Assembly: GCA_023260935.1 (NCBI GenBank)
Contig: JALQTL010000160.1
Location: 1-5,846 of the forward strand
Direction: 5' to 3'
DNA from: Paracoccaceae bacterium
GTDB taxonomy: Bacteria; Pseudomonadota; Alphaproteobacteria; Rhodobacterales; Rhodobacteraceae
DNA length: 5,846 nucleotides
In this document: positions 1 to 4,492 of the stretch, in pieces
Numbering within the stretch: the stretch's first letter is position 1
Layout: each line of letters opens with the position of its first letter
Position numbers and translations under genes: made by a program
The notes under the pieces: model-generated
Seen by the model: only the letters and a program-made list of their open reading frames with translations
The model's database searches: none
Told to the model about the DNA's origin: nothing

Positions 1-683
1 CCGGGGATGATCTCCATCAGCGCTTCCGAACTGAGATCGGGATTTTCGATCAGCGCCAGGGTGCCGTCGATCACCTCGCCCAGGTTGTGCGGCGGGATGT
101 TGGTGGCCATACCCACCGCGATACCGCCCGCGCCATTGACCAGCATGTTCGGGAAGCGCGCGGGCAGAACCGTGGGTTCGCGGTCCTTGCCGTCGTAGTT
201 GTCCTGAAAATTGACCGTGTCTTTTTCGATGTCGGCCAGGAGCGAGGCCGAGGGCTTATCCATCCGCACCTCGGTATAGCGCATGGCGGCCGCGCTATCG
301 CCGTCCATCGAGCCGAAGTTGCCCTGACCGTCCAGAAGCGGCAGCGACATCGAGAAGGGCTGCGCCATCCGCACCAGCGCGTCATAGATCGCCGCGTCGC
401 CGTGCGGGTGGTATTTACCCATCACGTCGCCCACCGGACGCGCCGATGTGCGATAGGGTTTGTCATGCGTGTTGCCGGTCTCGTGCATCGCGTAAAGGAT
501 GCGGCGGTGAACAGGCTTCAGCCCGTCGCGCAGATCGGGGATGGCGCGGCTGACGATCACGCTCATCGCGTAATCGAGGTAAGCCGTCTTCATCTCGGCC
601 GCGATGTCGATCTGCGGGCCGTGATGGCTGGGGCGTTCCGGCTTTTCGCCAGCAATTTCCGTATCTTCTGGCGTATCGCTCAT
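1..683 (-). CDS. gyrA: DNA gyrase subunit A, N-terminal part (3' end beyond window)
   Basis: Encodes the breakage-reunion subunit of DNA gyrase, which with GyrB introduces negative supercoils into DNA in the cytoplasm. The first 227 codons are present, roughly a quarter of a normal GyrA; the rest lies off the left edge. The frame is open throughout and reads MSDTPEDTEIAGEKPERP at the start. Hallmarks seen: YLDYAMSVIVSRAIPDLRDG at about residues 35-54, KPVHRRILYAM (56-66), the quinolone-resistance region YHPHGDAAIYDAL (91-103), DGQGNFGSMDGD (118-129) and AAAMRYTE with the DNA-linking tyrosine at Tyr136 (E. coli Tyr122). At the E. coli Ser83 position there is Ala97; the Asp87 equivalent is Asp101. 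The ATG at 683-681 is preceded by a GAAAGG ribosome-binding site 10 nt upstream. The gene is divergent from usg. Identity is certain from the motifs. Confidence 0.98.
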   Translation of the reverse strand, partial: MSDTPEDTEIAGEKPERPSHHGPQIDIAAEMKTAYLDYAMSVIVSRAIPDLRDGLKPVHRRILYAMHETGNTHDKPYRTSARPVGDVMGKYHPHGDAAIYDALVRMAQPFSMSLPLLDGQGNFGSMDGDSAAAMRYTEVRMDKPSASLLADIEKDTVNFQDNYDGKDREPTVLPARFPNMLVNGAGGIAVGMATNIPPHNLGEVIDGTLALIENPDLSSEALMEIIP

Positions 684-693
684 GTGAACGGGG

Positions 694-699
694 CCTTTC
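694..699 (-). promoter_or_regulatory. Shine-Dalgarno site of gyrA
   Basis: On the minus strand GAAAGG sits 10 nt before the gyrA ATG. It supports 683 as the start. No other in-frame start with a comparable site was found between here and the first conserved GyrA block. Confidence 0.55.
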
Positions 700-728
700 G
701 TCGCGCGTATCAATATCTGGTTGCCAAG

Positions 729-758
729 ACCTTACACCATGCAAGGGATGGGGTGCAA
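729..758 (-). promoter_or_regulatory. Candidate gyrA promoter
   Basis: Reading the minus strand, TTGCAC (753-758) is followed by an 18-bp spacer and TAAGGT (729-734). This would place transcription start near 722 and give a leader of about 40 nt. The -35 is a fair match to the housekeeping consensus (4 of 6) and the -10 is weak (3 of 6). The position upstream of gyrA in the divergent gap is the main support. This is a tentative assignment by eye. Confidence 0.28.
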
Positions 759-797
759 TGGCGCCGGGGCCGGTCTTTTGGCAGCCAGCGCGGCAGA

Positions 798-829
798 GTG
801 ACAACATACTGAAAATATTGATTTTTAAT
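798..829 (+). promoter_or_regulatory. AT-rich candidate promoter region for usg
   Basis: An AT-rich island (about 808-830) stands out from the GC-rich surroundings. It contains TTTAAT (824-829, 5 of 6 to a -10 box). GTGACA (798-803, 5 of 6 to a -35 box) lies upstream, but the 20-bp spacer is longer than usual, so the pairing is doubtful. Transcription starting near 836 would give a leader of about 53 nt to the ATG at 889, and almost none to the ATG at 841. Confidence 0.25.
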
Positions 830-873
830 GTCGATCTGGCATGCTTTCAGGGGCAGTGAGTCATCTGTGGGAA

Positions 874-878
874 AGGAG
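874..878 (+). promoter_or_regulatory. Shine-Dalgarno site deciding the usg start
   Basis: AGGAG within GGGAAAGGAG lies 10 nt before the ATG at 889. The ATG at 841, in the same frame, has no purine-rich site in front of it (preceding bases are GTCGATCTGGC). This favours 889 as the true initiation codon. Confidence 0.6.
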
Positions 879-888
879 TTTGCTTCAG

Positions 889-1158
889 ATGCAGCGAAAC
901 GAGACGGAACTGATGCTGAAAGGGTATGGCCTGACCACCGCGGAACTGTTTTACCGCATGCCCGATTACCGCCATGTGCTGAACAGCTTCATCTGGCAGG
1001 AATACGATCTGGCCCCCGATTATCCGGCCCTGTTCGATTTCATCGAATTCTGGCAGGGCAATATCGAGGGCCCGCTTCATTCCGTGCGTTTCACCCATCG
1101 CAAGCTGATTTCTCCGGGCGAATGGCGCAATGTGGTGGGAGAGTTCCGCTTGCACTGA
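889..1158 (+). CDS. usg: Usg-family protein (small conserved alphaproteobacterial protein)
   Basis: An 89-residue protein of unknown biochemical role. I recognise it as the Usg family, named for a gene upstream of trpF in Caulobacter. Diagnostic blocks seen: LMLKGYGLTTAELFYRMPDY (about residues 8-27), HVLNSFIWQEYDLAPDYP (29-46), FIEFWQGNIEGPLHSVRFTH (51-70) and the C-terminal GEWRNVVGEFRLH. It has no signal peptide or membrane segment and is probably cytosolic. The start at 889 is preferred because of the AGGAG site and because the family begins shortly before the LKGYGLTTAE block; the in-frame ATG at 841 would add 16 residues (MLSGAVSHLWERSLLQ) that do not resemble the family. It is divergent from gyrA and 52 nt upstream of the SDR gene in the same direction, so co-transcription is possible. 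No trp gene is nearby. Family assignment is confident; function is unknown. Confidence 0.88.
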   Translation: MQRNETELMLKGYGLTTAELFYRMPDYRHVLNSFIWQEYDLAPDYPALFDFIEFWQGNIEGPLHSVRFTHRKLISPGEWRNVVGEFRLH

Positions 1159-1210
1159 CGCGGCGCATCGATAGTCTGGCCCCGGCCTGAAACAGGGGGG
1201 ACGACCAAAG

Positions 1211-1951
1211 ATGACCACGCAACAGACCATCCTGATCACGGGTGCCGGTTCGGGCATCGGGCGGGCCACGGCCCGCGCGTTTCTGGAAGCGGGCTGGCGC
1301 GTGGCGTTGATGGGCCGGCGCGAGGAACCGCTGCGCCAGACGGCGGAGGATCACCCCGCGCTGATCCTGCCCGGCGATGTGACGGTGCCCGCCGATGTGG
1401 ACCGCGCCTTTGCCCGGGTCGAGGCGGAATGGGGCCGTCTGGATGTGCTGTTCAACAATGCCGGCGCCGCGCTGAAGGGCACGCTGATCGACGAGATCGC
1501 GGTGGAAGACTGGCTGAACGTCTGCAACGTGAACATCACCGGCATGTTCCTTTGCGCGCGCGCGGCCTTTGGCCTGATGCGGCGGCAGTCCCCGCAGGGC
1601 GGGAGGATCATCAACAATGGGTCGATCAGCGCCTATCGTCCGCGCCCCGGGTCAGTGCCCTATACCATGTCGAAACATGCGGTCAGCGGGCTGACCAAGA
1701 CCCTTGCTGTCGATGGCCGGCGCTTTGATATCGCCTGTGGGCAGATCGACATCGGCAATGCCGCCAGCGAGATGACGGCAGGCTTCAGCGCCGGGATGCC
1801 GCAGGCGGACGGGTCCATCAAGCCGGAACCGGTGATGGATGTGCGCCATGTGGCCGAAACCGTGCTGCATATGGCAGGGCTGCCGCTGGATGTGAATATC
1901 CCTTTCGTGACCATCATGGCCCGCGACATGCCGTTTCTGGGGCGCGGATAA
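1211..1951 (+). CDS. Short-chain dehydrogenase/reductase (SDR), classical type
   Basis: A 246-residue NAD(P)-dependent oxidoreductase of the classical SDR size and fold, cytosolic, substrate unknown. Seen in order: the cofactor glycine motif TGAGSGIG (residues 10-17); GRREEPL after the second strand (Arg37 and Arg38, which suggests NADP(H)); GDV at 55-57; the structural NNAG (82-85); NVNITGMF with the probable catalytic Asn108; Ser138 in NNGSIS; and YTMSK with catalytic Tyr151 and Lys155. The Ser-Tyr spacing of 13 residues is canonical. The segment after the active site reads ACGQIDIGNAASEMT in place of the common PG-containing loop, and the protein ends MPFLGRG, which I associate with an uncharacterised proteobacterial SDR subgroup. 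The ATG at 1211 follows a GGGGGGACG purine-rich stretch at a slightly long distance. It may be in one transcript with usg. It converges on the ArsR gene, with 29 bp between the two stops. Family certain, substrate not predictable. Confidence 0.95.
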   Translation: MTTQQTILITGAGSGIGRATARAFLEAGWRVALMGRREEPLRQTAEDHPALILPGDVTVPADVDRAFARVEAEWGRLDVLFNNAGAALKGTLIDEIAVEDWLNVCNVNITGMFLCARAAFGLMRRQSPQGGRIINNGSISAYRPRPGSVPYTMSKHAVSGLTKTLAVDGRRFDIACGQIDIGNAASEMTAGFSAGMPQADGSIKPEPVMDVRHVAETVLHMAGLPLDVNIPFVTIMARDMPFLGRG

Positions 1952-1980
1952 GCCGGCGGGCAGGGCGGCCTGGCCGAAGG

Positions 1981-2346
1981 TCAGGGCGCCTTGCAGAACA
2001 TGTCATAGACCAGCGCGATGGTGCGGCTGACCTTGGGATCCTGGATCGAGTAATAGATGATCTTGCCATCGCGCCGGCAGCTGACCAGCCCTTCAAGGCG
2101 CAGGCGGGCAAGCTGCTGGCTGACGGCGGCCTGCCGGCTTTCCAGCAGACGCTCCAGCTCGGTCACCGACTTTTCGCCCGACGACAGGTGGCACAGGATC
2201 ATCAGCCGCCCTTCATGGCTGAGCGCCTTCAGAAAACCCGCCGCCGCCGTGGCCTGAACAAGCATCTGATCGGCCGAAAGGTGGCTGCAAGCCGTTTCAT
2301 CCGCAACTTCGGGGGCTGTGTTTTTCAGCGAATTGTCCAAAGGCAT
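1981..2346 (-). CDS. ArsR-family repressor, SqrR/BigR-like reactive sulfur sensor
   Basis: A 121-residue winged-helix repressor of the ArsR/SmtB family, expected to bind operator DNA as a dimer. Seen: an N-terminal tail (1-27) containing Cys20; helix FLKALSHEGRLMILCHL (38-54); the helix-turn-helix KSVTELERLLESRQAAVSQQ followed by LARLRLEGLV (59-88); the beta wing SCRRDGKIIYYSI (89-101); and a C-terminal helix ending VYDMFCKAP. Cys52 and Cys118 sit exactly where the sensing pair of SqrR and BigR lies (Cys41/Cys107 and Cys42/Cys108 as I recall, also 66 apart), so disulfide or polysulfide formation is the likely switch. There is no CxC metal motif of the classical ArsR kind in the DNA-binding helix. 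Cys20 and Cys90 are extra. The ATG at 2346 has only a weak AGGA site 11 nt upstream; Met28 is a possible later start but has no site. It lies 134 nt downstream of the DppC-like gene. Family is confident; the sulfur-sensing role is an inference from the cysteines. Confidence 0.9.
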   Translation of the reverse strand: MPLDNSLKNTAPEVADETACSHLSADQMLVQATAAAGFLKALSHEGRLMILCHLSSGEKSVTELERLLESRQAAVSQQLARLRLEGLVSCRRDGKIIYYSIQDPKVSRTIALVYDMFCKAP

Positions 2347-2400
2347 TGTCCAGACTGTCCTGATCCTGGTTGCGCGACCCTAGCATGTGTGTCTGGCGCA

Positions 2401-2410
2401 TGAAAGTTCA
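2401..2410. promoter_or_regulatory. Candidate operator in the ArsR upstream region
   Basis: TGAAAGTTCA is an inverted repeat (TGAA-2-TTCA) located 55-64 bp before the ArsR start. On the minus strand it overlaps TTGAAC, a possible -35 box (4 of 6), with a poor -10 (CATGCT, 3 of 6) at an 18-bp spacing. ArsR proteins commonly regulate their own genes through inverted repeats overlapping the promoter. This is the best symmetric site I could see in the 134-bp gap, but it is short and unverified. Confidence 0.25.
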
Positions 2411-2480
2411 AGGCAGGGGACTATCCTACATATTCATCTCTGTGTGATCATGTCGCACCGTCAGCGGCCGGGGGCGGGCC

Positions 2481-3398
2481 CTAGCGGCCCCGGATCCGCG
2501 GGTCAAGCGCGTCGCGCAGGCCATCGCCGATGTAATTGACCGACAGCACCGTCAGCGAGATGGCAACACCGGGCCAGATCACCCGTTCGGGGTATTGCTG
2601 GATATATTCGGCGCCGTCGAACAGCAGCCGGCCCCAGGTGGGAAAGTCTGGCGGAAAACCAAGGCCGAGGAAGGAAAGCGCGGATTCGGTGATGATGGCG
2701 CTGGCGATGCCAAGCGTGGCCGCCACCATGATCGGGCTGACGACATTGGGCAGGATATGGCGCAGGATCATCCGCCGCGACGGCGTGCCGATGGACCGGG
2801 CGGCCAGCACGAATTCACGCTCTTTCAGAGCCAGAACCTCGCCCCGCACCACGCGCGCGGCCTGCATCCATGATGTGACGCCGATGGCGCAGACGATCAG
2901 CAGGAAAGTGCCCCCCTCGGGCCCGAAGGCGGCGGAAAGCGGATCACGGAACAACAGCACCATCACCAGCAACAGCGGCAAAAGCGGCAAGGCCAGAAAC
3001 AGGTCGGTCAAGCGCATCAAGGGGCCGTCCAGCCGCTTGAAATACCCCGCCATCACGCCGACAAGCGTGCCAAGGAAAAGCGAGATGGTCATGGCGACCA
3101 GCCCCACGGCGATGGAGACCTGCCCCCCCTTCATCATCCGCGCCAGCATGTCGCGGCCCAACTGATCGGTTCCCAAGGGGCTTGCCAGACTGGGCGGCTT
3201 GTTCCGTGACTTGATCATCTCGGCCGCGTTCGGGTTGATCGCCGTCGGATCTTTCGTCCAGATCAGCGGACCGACGGAAACGAACAGGATCAGCAACGCA
3301 AAGACCACCAGCCCGACAAGCGCGCCCCGGTGCGTCTTGAACTGGGCCCAGACATCGGCCCATTGGCTGCGCGGCTTTTCGATGGTCACGTCAGTCAT
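2481..3398 (-). CDS. ABC importer permease, DppC/OppC family
   Basis: A 305-residue inner-membrane permease of a dipeptide/oligopeptide-type ABC importer; with the DppB-like partner it forms the translocation channel. Seen: an OppC-type cytoplasmic N-terminus leading into the first membrane segment (about 27-47); the family signature GTDQLGRDMLARMMKGGQVS (77-96); further hydrophobic segments near 97-118, 133-150, 164-182, 220-242 and 275-291; and the ATPase-coupling EAA loop EFVLAARSIGTPSRRM onward to LPN (195-218). The C-terminus DGLRDALDPRIR is typical. Its ATG overlaps the end of the DppB-like gene by 8 bp (ATGACTGA), with an AAGGAT site inside that gene, so translational coupling is likely. 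It is the last transporter gene before the ArsR gene; no ATPase gene follows. Substrate is uncertain: this family also imports nickel, opines, sugars and other solutes. Confidence 0.96.
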   Translation of the reverse strand: MTDVTIEKPRSQWADVWAQFKTHRGALVGLVVFALLILFVSVGPLIWTKDPTAINPNAAEMIKSRNKPPSLASPLGTDQLGRDMLARMMKGGQVSIAVGLVAMTISLFLGTLVGVMAGYFKRLDGPLMRLTDLFLALPLLPLLLVMVLLFRDPLSAAFGPEGGTFLLIVCAIGVTSWMQAARVVRGEVLALKEREFVLAARSIGTPSRRMILRHILPNVVSPIMVAATLGIASAIITESALSFLGLGFPPDFPTWGRLLFDGAEYIQQYPERVIWPGVAISLTVLSVNYIGDGLRDALDPRIRGR

Positions 3399-4398
3399 AG
3401 CGGATCCTTGGGTCGAGAATGCCGTAAAGGATATCGGCGATCAGGTTGAACAGCACGATCAGCATGGCGAAGATGAAGGTCAGCGTCTGCACCATCGGCA
3501 GGTCAGACCCCTGGATGGCCCCGATCAGCAGCGCGCCAAGCCCGTTCACGCGGAACACCTGTTCGGTGATGATGGCGCCGCCAAAGATGGTGGGGATGCC
3601 AAGCGCGATGACGGTCACCACCGGGATCATGGAATTGCGCAGGACATGCTTCAGCACCACCGTGCGTTCGCCCATGCCCTTTGCCCGCGCGGTGCGAACA
3701 TAGTCCTGCCCAAGGTTTTCCAGCATGGAAGACCGCATGTAGCGGCTGATCTGGGCCGCGTTATACAGCGCCAGCACCATCACCGGCATCGCCATCTGGC
3801 GCACCTGCTGCAAGAAGCTTTCCCAATCGGTCACGCGCAGGTTGGTGTCATAGATCGACGGGAACCATTGCAGGTTCACCGCAAAGACAAGGATCAGCAC
3901 AAGCCCGGTAAAGAAGGTGGGCACCGAAAAGCCGATCATGGCAATGAAGGTGCCGATCTGGTCGAACCAGGAATACTGCCGGTAGGCCGAATAGATGCCG
4001 ATGGGCAGCGCGATCAGCACCCCCAGCACATAAGACGTGCCGATCACCGTCAGCGTCTGCGGGATGCGCTGCGCGATCACATCCATCACCGGGCTGCGCG
4101 ACTGCCAGCTGATGATGCGCTGCATCCCTTCGGAATAGGTGGTGCCAAGGGTGCCATCCAGCCAGACCAGCGGCTCTACCACGAAAAACTGGTTCAGCCA
4201 CAACAGATAGCGGATATGGACGGGTTCGTTGGCACCCATGGCCTCGATGATCTTCATCCGCACATCCGGGGGCACCGTCAGCGGGATCTGGCTCATCGGA
4301 GAGCCGGGCGCGAAATCGACCAGAAGAAAGATCACCAGACTGATGAACAGAAGCGTCGGAATGGCCAGAAGCAACCGACGGATCGTGTAGGTAAGCAT
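3391..4398 (-). CDS. ABC importer permease, DppB/OppB family
   Basis: A 335-residue inner-membrane permease, a normal length for the family, that pairs with the DppC-like protein. Seen: N-terminal MLTYTIRRLLLAIPTLLFIS, starting the first membrane segment (about 9-30); the periplasmic stretch with FAPGSP and a LDGTLGTTYSEG segment (30-105); RIPQTLTVIG opening the core domain (111-120); membrane segments near 117-138, 150-175, 200-216, 258-280 and 303-325; the EAA loop DYVRTARAKGMGERTVVLKH through RNSMIP (232-259), which contacts the ATPase; and the usual C-terminal ILDPRIRYD. The ATG at 4398 is preceded by a weak GAGG nine nt upstream. It lies 94 nt after the binding-protein gene, with a terminator-like hairpin between. 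The stop overlaps the start of the next permease. Assignment is firm; substrate is open. Confidence 0.96.
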   Translation of the reverse strand: MLTYTIRRLLLAIPTLLFISLVIFLLVDFAPGSPMSQIPLTVPPDVRMKIIEAMGANEPVHIRYLLWLNQFFVVEPLVWLDGTLGTTYSEGMQRIISWQSRSPVMDVIAQRIPQTLTVIGTSYVLGVLIALPIGIYSAYRQYSWFDQIGTFIAMIGFSVPTFFTGLVLILVFAVNLQWFPSIYDTNLRVTDWESFLQQVRQMAMPVMVLALYNAAQISRYMRSSMLENLGQDYVRTARAKGMGERTVVLKHVLRNSMIPVVTVIALGIPTIFGGAIITEQVFRVNGLGALLIGAIQGSDLPMVQTLTFIFAMLIVLFNLIADILYGILDPRIRYD

Positions 4399-4445
4399 GG
4401 GGCGGCGCCTCGGTTCAGCGGTCAGGGGCGGGGATGAAGGGGATG

Positions 4446-4478
4446 AAAAGGGGGCGAGGGCCAGAAAGCCCCCGCCCC
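4446..4478 (-). terminator. Hairpin with TTTT run between binding-protein and permease genes
   Basis: On the minus strand GGGGCGGGGGC (4468-4478) pairs with GCCCTCGCCCC (4451-4461) to give an 11-bp stem with one G-U pair and a six-base loop TTTCTG. It is followed by one C and then TTTT (4446-4449). This has the form of an intrinsic terminator with a short U-tract, 15 nt after the binding-protein stop codon. The permease genes lie downstream in the same direction, so it more likely acts as a partial terminator or as an RNA 3' stabiliser that keeps the binding protein in excess over the permeases. The opposite strand has no T-run after the stem. Confidence 0.7.
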
Positions 4479-4492
4479 GATGGGTGGTCAGA

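Noticed and set aside
87..812. Long plus-strand open frame (241 codons) opposite gyrA
   Set aside because: It lies antisense to a certain gyrA, has the His/Arg-rich composition of a reversed GC-rich gene, and resembles no known family.
1159..1210. CCCC/GGGG hairpin between usg and the SDR gene as a terminator
   Set aside because: The stem is only four or five base pairs with a long loop and no T-run. The gap is better read as a plain intercistronic spacer.
1952..1980. CGGCCTGGCCG repeat between the convergent SDR and ArsR stops as a bidirectional terminator
   Set aside because: The symmetric arms leave only one base between them, so just a three-base-pair stem is possible, and there is no T-run on either side.
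2466..2493. GC-rich inverted repeats (CCGGGG/CCCCGG, GGCCG/CGGCC) around the stop of the DppC-like gene as a terminator
   Set aside because: The structure overlaps the coding end and is not followed by a T-run in the direction of transcription. It may be only a consequence of high GC content.
3199..4437. Plus-strand open frame of 412 codons opposite the two permease genes
   Set aside because: The minus strand encodes two clear permeases with EAA loops here. The plus frame is rich in His, Gln, Arg and Asp, as expected of a shadow of high-GC membrane-protein coding DNA.
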